This document shows positions 52,323 through 61,878 of a DNA stretch of 64,000 nucleotides, piece by piece. Location of the stretch: the NCBI GenBank assembly GCA_910589415.1, contig OU342637.1, forward strand, positions 43,368,162 to 43,432,161. The letters run 5' to 3'. This DNA is from Malachius bipustulatus. Lineage: Eukaryota > Arthropoda > Insecta > Coleoptera > Melyridae. The position numbers and the translations under genes were made by a program. The notes under the pieces are model-generated. The model searched no databases. It saw only the letters and a list, made by a program, of their open reading frames with translations, and was not told the DNA's origin. The stretch's first letter is position 1. Every line of letters begins with the position of its first letter.

Positions 52323-53545
52323 TACAGGGTGTCCCGTAAGTAATGGTCCGTGGTGAAATGGGAGATTCTTGGTTTAAAAATATTACGATCTGACACTACT
52401 TGCACTAACAAAATCTTGATAATAAAAAAGATACAGGGTGGCAAAGTTGAAACTTAAAAATTTGCTTTTCAAAATATCTTGAAAAATTGTAAAGGTACGA
52501 ACGTGAAAACTTGGTGATAGATGTTTTACGATATGAGGAATCATAATTTGATATCCGTGTCGATGTATTTTATAGAGGGCGCCACTAAGGTCATATTGAC
52601 GACGTAAATGAACACATAACTTTTTTATCCTTCAGGCTATCGCGCATTTTATTGTGAAATATTAAAACTACATCATTCTTGAGAAAAAAAGATATACTGA
52701 TTGTCAGTCTCAGAAGTTAGTGGTTTTCGAGATAATTGACAGTTAATGATTTTCTCTACTGATACTGTTCAGAATTTTTTGCTTACTGCTAGTAGTTGGA
52801 AAATTAAAAAATGCCGAGACATAATAATTTTTCAAATTCAGATAAGAGAGATATGATTTCTCTTTATTGCAAACAAAACTTCAATGGGCAAGCTGCGAAA
52901 CGAGAATACCTGCCACGATATCCAAACAGACTGAAACCTGATAATCGACTATTTCAGAATCTGTATAGGAATTTAGGTGAATATGGTTCATTTGTTTGCA
53001 TTTTTAATATGTCAAAGTGAAAAATGTTTAATTGCCAAAATGCTGGTTATTATCAATGATAAGATAATCAATGATAAGATTTGTGATAATAAAAAAAAAA
53101 TTGAAATAATGCAGGAGATTATTAAAACGTGATTATCTCGAAAACCACTAATTTTTGAGACTGACAACCGGTATACCTTTTTTTCTCATCAATGATGTAG
53201 TTTTAATATTTCACAATAAAATGCGCGATATTCTGAAGGATAAAAAAGTTATGTGTTCATTTACGTCGTCAACATGACCTAAGTGGCGCCCTCTATAAAG
53301 TACATCGACACGGATATCAAATTATGATTTCTCATACTGTAAAACATCTATCCCCAAATTTTCACGTTCGTACCTGTACAATTTTTCGAGATATTTTGAA
53401 AAGAACATTTTTTAATCTCAACTTTGCCATCCTGTATCTTTTTTATTATCAAGATTTTGTTAGAGCAAGTAGTGTCAGATCGTAATATTTTTAAACCAAG
53501 AATCTCCCATTTCACCACGGACCATTACTTACGGGACACCCTGTA
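52323..53545. mobile_element. Foldback element ending TACAGGGTGTCCCG with transposase remnant
   Basis: Inverted arms of about 410 bp (52323 to about 52735, and about 53130 to 53545) start TACAGGGTGTCCCGTAAG. TA precedes the left end, but the right flank reads GATAA, so the target duplication is not clean. The loop carries a short transposase-like frame (52811-53020). It is related by terminal sequence, not by arm content, to the foldback at 41822. Confidence 0.85.
52811..53020 (+). pseudogene. DUF4817-like helix-turn-helix fragment of a mariner-type transposase
   Basis: A 69-codon ATG frame. Residues 13-55 (MISLYCKQNFNGQAAKREY, then PRYPNRLKPDNRLFQNL and LGEYGSF) fit the DUF4817 HTH pattern seen at the N-terminus of many insect mariner-like transposases: a GxAAxxY core, an YPNR-xxPDxRxF segment and a terminal GS(F/V). 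The frame ends soon after, so no DD(E/D) catalytic domain follows. It sits in the loop of the foldback with TACAGGGTGTCCC ends, a context that suggests the arms are the TIRs of a decayed autonomous element. Recognition is by motif memory; a profile search would settle it. Confidence 0.65.
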
Positions 53546-54165
53546 GATAATAATCGAGGTACCTAATTATATTAGTAATAATAGGAATCAAATGGGAAAA
53601 TTAGTTTTGCAATTCAAAGCTACTTATTTGTTTTATACTTAAGAGTGGAGGGTAACCTTAAGACTCTGTCTAACAATGAATAATTAACATTTTTGATGTG
53701 AACTGAACTTACTAATAAAGATCAAATAGGTAGGTACCTACTTGTTATTTAAGACTCTTTACTCCAAAGATCGGAATATTTAGGCCCGGATTCTTACGAT
53801 ACGAGATCACCTGCCATAGAAGATAGTAATTCTAATACTAATAATATTCTAGGCGAACATTTTTTGTTTAAAATAAACTCATAATATCCTTTATTTTTGC
53901 AGTAAACAATAAGAGCAAGGATGACCTTTGTGTTAATCGAATTTTCCCCGTCAGAAAGTGGAGGCTTATCCATATATTTCGGGATGACTGGATAACACCA
54001 AGAAAAACGGAGATCTTTGGAATATTTTGTTACTATTATGTTTATTTTTGATACTGTAACCACCTATTGTAAAATATACTAAATAAATTGCGTTGATACC
54101 CAATACCCATAAGTCGAATTATTATTATAAGAGTATCATTTTAGTGTCTTTACTGTGAGCATCTC
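53546..54165. other. AT-rich interior of the TIR element, no confident gene
   Basis: An 89-codon frame on the - strand (53794-54063) starts at GTG and shows no domain I recognise. The rest is AT-rich with TAGGTAGGTACCTAC-type words. Confidence 0.35.
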
Positions 54166-54476
54166 GATTTTTCTTCCTCCGCTTTGCTGATAATTTTAAC
54201 AGTTTTTCGGGCTTCTTTTTTGAGTGCTAAGTTGTGCATTAATTTCGTGACATCATTGAACATCTTCTAGTATTCTTGTAGCTTAGTGATTTATGTTAGG
54301 AGTTGCCTATTTGTAGGCTTTTTAAGGAGAAAATCACTTATATTTACCGTAATTTTATTATCATCTACGTAAAATTTTTACCGAATCGTATCGTATCCTT
54401 ATCACGGACCATTAATCGCGAATTTTGATATTTAAATTTAATTCCTGGTCAGCTGTTTTGTGTTTACATTTTCAAT

Positions 54477-55319
54477 ATGCCTGGCTACTGCATTACTTGT
54501 AACTCTGCTGTAACTCCGACAACTCCTGCCGTTAAATGCATGGGCTCATGTAAAAAATATTCACATATTAAATGTCTGGACATCGATGAACGGGAACTGA
54601 AGCCGCTTTCTCAGAGCCAGTGGATGTGTTCAAGTTGCACTCAACCGAATATCTCGTCTCAACTTTCAATTATCGAAGATACTATGAAGTTGCAGTTTGA
54701 CGCCTTTAAGACCACGGTTATGAAAGTTATCTCCGATCAATTTACCAAAATTGATGAGCGACTAAGTACCCTAGAAAAAGACGTGGGAGGAATCAAGAAT
54801 GAACTACGAGAATTGCAAATAAATTCCTCATCCGGAGGAATCCTAAAGCCGAACATGTCTGATGTGGTTTCTGAGCTGGAAGATCGCAGACAAAGATGCC
54901 GCAATGTCCTCCTTTACAACATACCAGAGTCCTCTGCTGAAACTATATCTGATAAAGTTCTCGATGACTTGAGCAATGTAAGCAAAATTCTAGCGCCTTT
55001 GGGATCATTTCCGCAACCTAAGAAAATTTATCGTATTGGTTCAACCACGCACGGCAAAATTCGTCCACTGAGACTTATCTACGATAAAGAAGAAGAAGCC
55101 AAGGATGTACTACGATCAAATAAACGCAATGGTGATCGCCGGCACCACTTTCATGCTGACCTCACTGATGTCCAGCGTAGGGTGAATAGAGCAACCATCC
55201 AGGAGTTTAGGACTGGAGTAGCCAACGGTGATAAGGACATAGTTTTAAAGTATAGGAACAATTGTCCGTACATTGTGAGGAAGGGTAGTTCTGGTCGGAA
55301 TCATTCGGAAAACACATAG
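54477..55319 (+). CDS. Retroposon ORF1 protein: PHD finger, coiled coil, RRM-like region
   Basis: 280 residues, ATG start, uninterrupted. Residues 5-54 form a PHD-type zinc finger with ligands C5, C8, C21, C25, H30, C33, C51, C54 and the typical W49 two residues before C51. Residues 60-115 are heptad-rich (LSIIEDTMKLQF to NELRELQ) and predict a coiled coil for multimerisation. From about 135 the segment RCRNVLLYNIPES begins an RRM-like fold comparable to L1/CR1-type ORF1 proteins. The C-terminal third is basic, suiting RNA binding. Known ORF1 proteins of this architecture coat retroposon RNA. The start is chosen because the finger's first cysteine lies four residues later and the same ATG is kept in copy 2. 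Intact, so possibly still made. Confidence 0.88.
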   Translation: MPGYCITCNSAVTPTTPAVKCMGSCKKYSHIKCLDIDERELKPLSQSQWMCSSCTQPNISSQLSIIEDTMKLQFDAFKTTVMKVISDQFTKIDERLSTLEKDVGGIKNELRELQINSSSGGILKPNMSDVVSELEDRRQRCRNVLLYNIPESSAETISDKVLDDLSNVSKILAPLGSFPQPKKIYRIGSTTHGKIRPLRLIYDKEEEAKDVLRSNKRNGDRRHHFHADLTDVQRRVNRATIQEFRTGVANGDKDIVLKYRNNCPYIVRKGSSGRNHSENT

Positions 55320-55965
55320 ATGCCCAGTGGATTGTTTCTACTTTTATTAGTGTTAAATTTTAGAATGCGCAAAGATCTAGGACATAAACATTATTGTCGT
55401 TTTTTACATTTACAATTTCATTGTAGGGGAGTAGAACGATCTGCAGGATATTTTTGTTATAATACTCCTGCGATACTCAATTCCATCTCAGTCAGGTCTC
55501 GTATATCTACTACTGTATACTAGCATTTTTGATACATTTTTGATATTTTATTAAGACGCGTACAGTTCTAAATCAGTCTCCAATCTATTGAAGTTGTGTC
55601 CTAATTAACTTAATCTCATGTGAGACTGCTGTCTTCTACACAACTGTCAGTAAAATTGAAAGATTTGATCTAACCAAAGTAGAATAATTATTATGAGTGT
55701 ACTTATGATGCAAAAATTGCTTGCTTATCTTCAGCTGTTTACCACTGGTATTTTTTTATTCTTAATTTTTCCTCTTGTCATATTATACTATAGTAGGTAT
55801 ATTGTTGTCGTAAAATGTGGGCCATGTTCTTGACTGCTAAGGGTATTATTTTTTGTTATTATTTTTAATGTATTAAATCAGTTTATTTTTAGGACTATTT
55901 TATGTAAACCTATCTATGTTTAAGTTTCCTTGTAATTGGGTTATTAACCTGTAAGGAAATAAAAT
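55320..55965 (+). other. 3' UTR of ORF1-only retroposon copy 1
   Basis: An ATG frame of 67 codons (55320-55523) starts directly after the ORF1 stop but has no recognisable domain, and its second half is missing in copy 2. Copy 2 lacks about 280 bp corresponding to about 55453-55730, joined at a short TAT-type microhomology. This is therefore UTR or an eroded ORF2 relic, not a second gene. Confidence 0.55.
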
Positions 55966-56097
55966 TATTATTATTATTATTATTCCCTATATATGTATAG
56001 TCATTATGTCAGTCACTCTGGCGTCATTTCTGACGTCTTTATACGTCACTTTTGACGTCTTTCAACGTCATATTTGACGTCTTTTAACGTCATGTTT

Positions 56098-56220
56098 TGA
56101 CGTCATTTTACGTCAGATACTGACGTCATTTGGCTGTGACATAATGACGTCAGTTTTAGACCATCTGGACGTCATATTAAATGGACTAATGACGTAAGTA
56201 CTGTCGAAAAAATGACGTCA
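56098..56220. promoter_or_regulatory. Right cluster of TGACGTCA sites
   Basis: Perfect sites lie at 56098-56105, 56121-56128, 56145-56152 and 56213-56220, preceded from about 56025 by TGACGTC/AACGTCA words at intervals near 10-20 bp. The cluster mirrors that at the left end and completes the subterminal repeat pattern of the 51025-56245 element. Confidence 0.75.
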
Positions 56221-56245
56221 AATTAACGTCACTGTGCTGCCTGGG

Positions 56246-57438
56246 TAGCGTCCATTGGTGGGCCGCTAACGGTCATTGGTGGTTCGCTAACGCAGCCCAA
56301 GGGCGTGTCGCTAGCGCAGTTGGCGTGTGGATTCCAGGATTGCATAAAAGTAATAAAAATGAACGCTGGCGGCCATTGGTTTGCCGCTAACTGTCATTGG
56401 TGGGCCGCTAACGCAGTCCAGGTGCGTGTCGCTAGCGTAGTTGGCGTGTGGATTCCAGGATTGCAAGAAAGTAATAAAAATGAACGGAGATCGCGACGCT
56501 AGCGGCCATTGGTGGGCCGCTTACTGTCATTGGTGGTTCGCTCACGCAGCCCAAGTGCGTGTCGCTAGCGCAGTTGGCGTGTGGATTCCAGGATTGCATA
56601 AAAGTAATAAAAATTAACGCTAGCGGCCATTGGTGGGCCGCTAATTGTCATTGGTGGGCCGCTAACGCAGCCCAAGTACGTGTCGCTAGCGAAGTTGGCG
56701 TGTGGATTCCAGGATTGCATAAAAGTAATAAGAATGAACGGAGATCGTGACGCTAGCGGCTATTGGTGAGCCGCTAACGGTCATTGGTGGGCCGCTAACG
56801 AAAAATGAACGCAATTGGTGGGCCGCTAACGAAAAATGACCCACTGTGGCTGCCCGCTAACGAAAAATGAACGCTAGCGGCCATTGGTGGGCCGCTAACG
56901 GTCATTGGTGGGCAGCTAACGCAGCCCGAGTGCGTGTCGCTAGCGCAGTTGGCGTGTGGATTCCAGGATTGCATCAAAGTAATAAAAATGAACGAAGATC
57001 GCGACGCTAGCGGCCATTGGTGGGCCGGTAACTGTCATTGGTGGTTCGCTAACGCAGCCCAAGTGCGTGTCGCTAGCGCAGTTGGCGTGTGGATTCCAGG
57101 ATTGTATAAAAGTAATAAAAAAGAACGCTAGCGGCCAAGGGTGAGCCGCTAACGGTGATTGATGGGCCGCTAACGCAGCTCAAGTGCGTGTCGCTAGCGT
57201 AGTTGGCGTGTGGATTCCAGGATTGCATAAAAGTAATAAGAATGAACGGAGATCGCGACGCTAGCGGCCATTGGTGGGCCGCTAACGGTCATTGGTGGGC
57301 CGCTAACGCAGCCCAAGTGCGTGTCGCTAGTGCAGTTGGCGTGTGGATTCCAGGATTGCATGAAAGTAATAAAAATTAATGCTAGCGGCCATTGGTCGGC
57401 CGTTAATGAAAAATGAACGCCATTGGTGGGCCGATAAC

Positions 57439-57440
<2 letters not shown>
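56246..57440 (+). repeat. 133-bp satellite array, continuation after TIR element (+)
   Basis: Resumes in the same orientation and, apart from the TA duplication, in the same monomer that was interrupted at 51024. It contains full and 121-bp monomers and one GAAAAATGA spacer module (56800-56870), and ends within GGGCCGATAACGA where the second ORF1 retroposon is inserted. Confidence 0.95.
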
Positions 57441-57476
<36 letters not shown>

Positions 57477-57848
57477 GTTTTATTTCCTTACAGGTTAATA
57501 ACCCAATTACAAGGAAACTTAAACATAGATAGGTATACATAAAATAGTCCTAAAAATAAACTGATTTAATACATCAAAAATAATAACAAAAAATAATACC
57601 CTAGCAGTCAAGAACATGGCCCACATTTTACGACAACAATATACCTACTATAGTATAATATGACAAGAGAAAAAATTAAGAATAAAAAAATACCAGTGGT
57701 AAACAACTGAAGATATCCTGCAGATGGTTCTACTCCCCTACAATGAAATTGTGAATGTAAAAAACGACAATAATGTTTATGTCCTTGATCTTTGCGCATT
57801 CTAAAATTTAACACCAATAAAAGTAGAAACAATCCACTGGGCATCTAT

Positions 57849-58594
57849 GGCCGGTACTCACAGTCGATACTTAAGTAATACTTGGGCGAAGTACTTCTCA
57901 AGTATCGATATTTCATCTCACAGTCAATAGTCAAGTTGAAGCAGTACTTGGCGCACGCGTGATCGTCCGCCAAACTGAGTATTGACCGAGTAGCCGTTTG
58001 ACCAACCTTGAGTATTACTTGGCTTGTCTTGTGAGGTTATGTGTGAACAGCTGTCAGCTGTACTATTTGTAAACAACATAATAAACATCATTAGAACATA
58101 ACGAGTATATCATTAAAACATAATTACTTGATCATTAAACATAATTATTATAAAAATATAGAGGTCACTGATGACTGTGAACATGTTTTCCGTATTACCT
58201 ATACCTATTCTCATTCCATTATTCTACTATTTTAGTTTGCTACATTGCACTAGGACGGAAGAAGAAATGAACTCGCGGTACTTTCATCATAGAAATGGAT
58301 CGGGAAGATAATTTGGAATTTATCGAATTTGCGGAGATTGCATTCAATGAAGACGAAATTGATGAAATACCAGAGTGCAGAAAACACGTTGGAATTTTAC
58401 GATGAGAGACAATAATTTCGTCGCCGATATACATTTAATAAACTTTTTGATCCTTGTTAATAAGGCATTTAACAAGAATTTTAATATTTAATTAACCTTT
58501 TTAAACAATAATTATTATTATGCTGATTGATGATTAATAAAACGCTGTTTTAAAAATTCTACTGTATATTGATGAAAAATATACAGTAATATTA
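57849..58594. other. Left internal region of the Harbinger-like element, no gene seen
   Basis: Contains reiterated AGTACTT/CAAGTA words near the end (57860-58020), then AT-rich sequence. A 64-codon - strand frame (58240-58434) has no recognisable domain. The last 75 bp or so before 58595 are inverted relative to 59844-59925, so the inverted symmetry is wider than the nested foldback. Confidence 0.45.
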
Positions 58595-59843
58595 TACAGG
58601 GTGGGCCATCGAAAAGGTAACAAGCCTAATAGCTTGGAAAGTAAAGATGTACGCGAAAAACGCCGAAACAGGTCGATTTTGTTATCGAGGGGGACATATG
58701 TTCGTGACAAATTTAACTACCCAAGTTCACCCCCTTGGCAGGGGTAGCTACCCCTTTGCTTATCATCATAGGGAACAGCCATCGAATGATACATCATTTG
58801 AAAGCTACTTGAATTCTCTTTACAACGATATCCAACATTTTGGGTTTCGCTCACATACAGGGTGGCCCAACGGAAACTAACTCTCCCTAATAACTTAGAA
58901 ACTGAAGATGTACGCGAAAAACGCCGAAACAGGTCGATTTTGTTATCAACGTAGGCATATTTTCGTGACAAAATTAACTACCCAAGTTCACCCCCTTGGC
59001 AGGGGTAGCTACCCCTTTGTCATCATCATAGGGGACAGCCATCGAGTGATACATCATTTGAAAGCTACCTGAATTCTCTTTACAACGATATCCAACATTT
59101 TGAGTTTCGCCCACATACAGGGTGGCCCAACGAAAACGTAACTCGCCTTAATCACTTGTATGTAGGGCACCCTGTATGTAAGCGAAACCCAAAATATTGG
59201 ATATCGTTGTAAAGATAATTCAATAAGTATCTTTCAAATGATGTATCACTTTCGCTTACATACAGGCTGTCCCAACGAACACGTAACTTGCCTTAATCAT
59301 TTGTATGTAACCCACCGTGTATGTGAGCGAAAATCAAAATGTTAGATATCGTTGTAAAGAGAATTCAAGTAGCTGTCAAATGATGTATCACTCGATGGCT
59401 GTTCCCTATGATGATAAGCAAAGGGGTAGCTACCCCTGCCAAAGTGGTGAACTTGGGTATTTAAATTTGTCACGAAAACATGCGTACTTTGATAACAAAA
59501 TCGACATCTTTCGGCGTTTTTCGCGTACATTGTTAGTTTCCATGTTATTAGGGCTGGTTACGTTTCGTTGGGCCACCCTGTATGTAAGCGAAACCCAAAA
59601 TGTTGGATATCGTTGTAAAGAGAATTCAAGTAGCTTTCAAATGATGTATCACTCGATAGCTGTTCCCTATGATGATAAGCAAAGGGGTAGCTACCCCTGT
59701 CAAGGGGGTGAACTTGGGTAGTTGAATTTGTCACGAAAATATGTCCCCCTCGATAACAAAATCGACCTGTTTCGGCGTTTTTCGCATAACTCTTCACTTT
59801 CCAAATTATTAGGCTTGTTACCTTTTCGATGGCCCACCCTGTA
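58595..59843. mobile_element. Concatenated foldback of about 260-bp TACAGGGTGGCCC units
   Basis: Two direct units (58595-58855 and 58856-59115, 261 and 260 bp), a rearranged middle (59116-59321) and two inverted units (59322-59582 and 59583-59843, 261 bp each). Each unit starts or ends with TACAGGGTGG(C/G)CC and carries the same internal words (GGGGTAGCTACCCCTT, ACGATATCCAACATTTTG). TA flanks the whole at 58593-58594 and 59844-59845. Frames of 60-134 codons run through the units on both strands but have no domain. Confidence 0.88.
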
Positions 59844-60239
59844 TAATATTATTCATCAATATACAGTAGAATTTTTTAAAACATTAGTGTTTTATTTATC
59901 ATCAATCAGTGTGAGGAGATTCTACAAAGTAGGGGTTGATAGCATAATTTTTTAAATTAATAATTATTATTGTGTTGTCTGGCGTGTGATGTATGCGAAT
60001 AATACGGAGGTTACCTCGTTAGTTCTTCTTTTTTATTTTATTTTAGCAGAATTTTAGCCTTCGTTCAGGGCGGCAACCTGAAAACCATAAAAGTTACTAG
60101 AAACTAATACTCATGCCGTTACTCGCCTGAGTATTGCTTGAGGTTTGTCTCTGGCATAGCAGCCGCTTTACTCAGCTGAGAATTACTTCGCGGAGAACGC
60201 CTCAAGTATGAGTTTGAGAATCGACTATGAGTACCGGCC
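59844..60239. other. Right internal region of the Harbinger-like element, no gene seen
   Basis: AT-rich sequence, then a TIR-proximal stretch with GAGTATTGCTTGAGG and CTCAAGTATGAG words mirroring the left subterminal region. No coding region. Confidence 0.45.
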
Positions 60240-61081
60240 TATGTGTTTTTCGAATGATTCCGACCAGAACTACCCTTCCTCACAATGTACGGACAATTGT
60301 TCCTATACTTTAAAACTATGTCCTTATCACCGTTGGCTACTCCAGTCCTAAACTCCTGGATGGTTGCTCTATTCACCCTACGCTGGACATCAGTGAGGTC
60401 AGCATGAAAGTGGTGCCGGAGATCACCATTGCGTTTATTTGATCGTAATACATCCTTGGCTTCTTCTTCTTTATCGTAGATAAGTCTCAGTGGACGAATT
60501 TTGCCGTGCGTGGTTGAACCAATACGATAAATTTTCTTAGGTTGCGGAAATGATCCCAAAGGCGCTAGAATTTTGCTTACATTGCTCAAGTCATCGAGAA
60601 CTTTATCAGATATAGTTTCAGCAGAGGACTCTTGTATGTTGTAAAGGATGACATTGCGGCATCGTTGTCTGCGATCTTCCAGCTCAGAAACCACATCAGA
60701 CATGTTCGGCTTTAGGATTCCTCCGGATGAGGAATTTATTTGCAATTCTCGTAGTTCATTCTTGATTCCTCCCACGTCTTTTTCTAGGGTACTTAGTCGC
60801 TCATCAATTTTGGGAAATTGATCGGAGATAACTTTCATAACCGTGGTCTTAAAGGCGTGTAACTGCAACTTCATAGTATCTTCGATAATTGAAAGTTGAG
60901 ACGAGATATTCGGTTGAGTGCAATTTGAACACATCCACTAGCTCTGAGAATGCGGCTTCAGTTCCCGTTCATCGATGTTCAGACATTTAATATGTGAATA
61001 TTTTTTACATGAGCCCATGCATTTCACGGCAGGAGTTGTCGGAGTTACAGCAGAGTTACAAGTAATGCAGTAGCCAGGCAT
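60239..61081 (-). pseudogene. Retroposon ORF1, copy 2, with nonsense codon
   Basis: Same 281-codon span as the intact copy and the same PHD finger ligands, coiled coil and RRM-like segment, but codon 48 (Q in copy 1) is TAG at 60938-60940. This ends the protein just before the last two zinc ligands. A few further substitutions exist (L44H, S52N, P-to-Q in the NIPES motif). The downstream open stretch runs 60934 to 60239. The stop codon TAG overlaps the Harbinger-like insertion's target duplication, so the insertion did not itself break the frame. Confidence 0.9.
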
Positions 61082-61146
61082 ATTGAAAATGTAAACACAA
61101 AACAGCTGACCAGGAATTAAATTTAAATATCTAAATTCGCGATTAA

Positions 61147-61623
61147 CCCTTAGTTGGTAACATCCGACTCTGAGGCGGATGCCAAGTTTTGATGCTGCGC
61201 TGAATCCAAACGAATGAATGTACAAAAATTTCGTTTTAGGTATGCTCTAGTTGGTTGTCAAAAAGTCCGTAGCCGCCTTCGCGAAAATACGTCTGTGAGA
61301 CGGGTGTTACTCAGAACGATATATTTCAGTCCGTCTCTCAGTCGGCTGTTACCTATAACGTAAGTGATTAAAATGAAAAGTGATGAATGAAAAGGTATAA
61401 TATATAAAAAAATGTATAAAAATGAAATAAGTCTTGTTTCAATAAAATATATTTGTGTTTAGTAGAATACATTCGAATAAATATGTACCTAAATATACAT
61501 ATTATAATACTTATTCCGACTGAGGGACGGATGTTACCTATAATGCTGGAACTGTAATATGGTCACCGACTGAGAGACGGATGTTACTTATAAAGTGAAA
61601 AAAAGTATGTTACCGACTAAGGG
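61147..61623. mobile_element. piggyBac-type MITE, copy 2
   Basis: A 477-bp element with left end CCCTTAGTTGGTAACAT and right end ATGTTACCGACTAAGGG, flanked by TTAA (61143-61146 and 61624-61627). Nearly identical to copy 1 in its first 200 bp. Its target is the retroposon 5' UTR; the unoccupied version is copy 1 of the retroposon with one TTAA at 54412-54415. Confidence 0.93.
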
Positions 61624-61878
61624 TTAATGGTCCGTGATAAGGATACGATACGATTCAGTGAAAATTTTACGTAGATGATAATAAAATTACGGAAAATATA
61701 AGTAATTTTCTCTTTAAAAAGCCTACAAATAGGCAACTCCTAACATAAATCACCAAGCTACAAGAATACTAGAAGATATTCAATGATGTCACGAGATTAA
61801 TGCACTACTTAGCACTCAAAAAAGAAGCCCGAAAATCAGTTAAAATTATCAGCAAATCGGAGGAAGAAAAATCGAGAT

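Larger units (their letters stand above)
54166..55985 (+). mobile_element. ORF1-only non-LTR retroposon, copy 1
   Basis: The 5' end is set by comparison with the inverted copy at 57441-61878: shared sequence starts at CATCTCGATTTTTC. A 5' UTR of about 310 bp, one 280-codon ORF, a 3' UTR of about 640 bp with AATAAA (55958-55963), and a (TTA)n tail follow. No endonuclease or reverse transcriptase is present in either copy. It therefore looks like a HAL1-style half-LINE that depends on an ORF2 elsewhere. The TTAA at 54412-54415 in its 5' UTR is the unoccupied target of the MITE seen in copy 2. Confidence 0.85.
51025..56245. mobile_element. 5.2-kb TIR element with CRE-like subterminal repeats
   Basis: Ends are CCCAGGTAGCACA on the left and TGTGCTGCCTGGG on the right, flanked by TA on both sides (51023-51024, 56246-56247). 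Removing it rejoins GACGCTA and GCGTCCATTGG into an almost normal monomer. Both subterminal regions (about 200-250 bp) are packed with ACGTC words, including seven perfect TGACGTCA. The 2-bp TA duplication fits several superfamilies (Tc1/mariner-like, ISL2EU-like), so I leave it unassigned. The interior holds a foldback (52323-53545) and an ORF1-only retroposon (54166-55985). No transposase for the element itself is seen. Confidence 0.88.
57849..60239. mobile_element. Harbinger-like non-autonomous element, 3-bp duplication
   Basis: Ends are GGCCGGTACTCACAGTCGAT and its inverted partner (ATCGACTATGAGTACCGGCC), with the direct repeat TAT at 57846-57848 and 60240-60242. Copy 1 of the retroposon gives the empty site: GCATCTATGTGTTTTCC as read on this strand. 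A 3-bp duplication with GG-starting TIRs suggests PIF/Harbinger, although TAT is not the usual TWA. Subterminal regions repeat words such as CAAGTA and GAGTATTACTTG. No transposase is present. The interior holds the concatenated foldback at 58595-59843. Confidence 0.85.
57441..61878 (-). mobile_element. ORF1-only non-LTR retroposon, copy 2 (interrupted)
   Basis: Reverse-strand copy: (TTA)n tail at 57441-57477, 3' UTR, then the ORF1 region, and the 5' end at about 61878 (CATCTCGATTTTTC on the - strand). It is split by a Harbinger-like element at the ORF1 stop codon (57849-60239) and by a piggyBac-type MITE in the 5' UTR (61147-61623). It was inserted in a satellite spacer module of the type GATAACGACAAATGACGC seen uninterrupted near 11268. 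Relative to copy 1 it has a deletion of about 280 bp in the 3' UTR. Confidence 0.88.

Noticed and set aside
53794..54063. 89-codon frame on the - strand in the TIR element
   Set aside because: Starts at GTG and I recognise no domain; too weak to annotate as a gene, although it could be a captured exon.
55320..55523. 67-codon frame directly after ORF1 as an ORF2 start
   Set aside because: No endonuclease motifs, and copy 2 lacks its second half without other damage to the element.
59317..59721. 134-codon frame in the concatenated foldback
   Set aside because: Composed of two repeats of the 261-bp unit; frames occur on both strands and no domain is seen.
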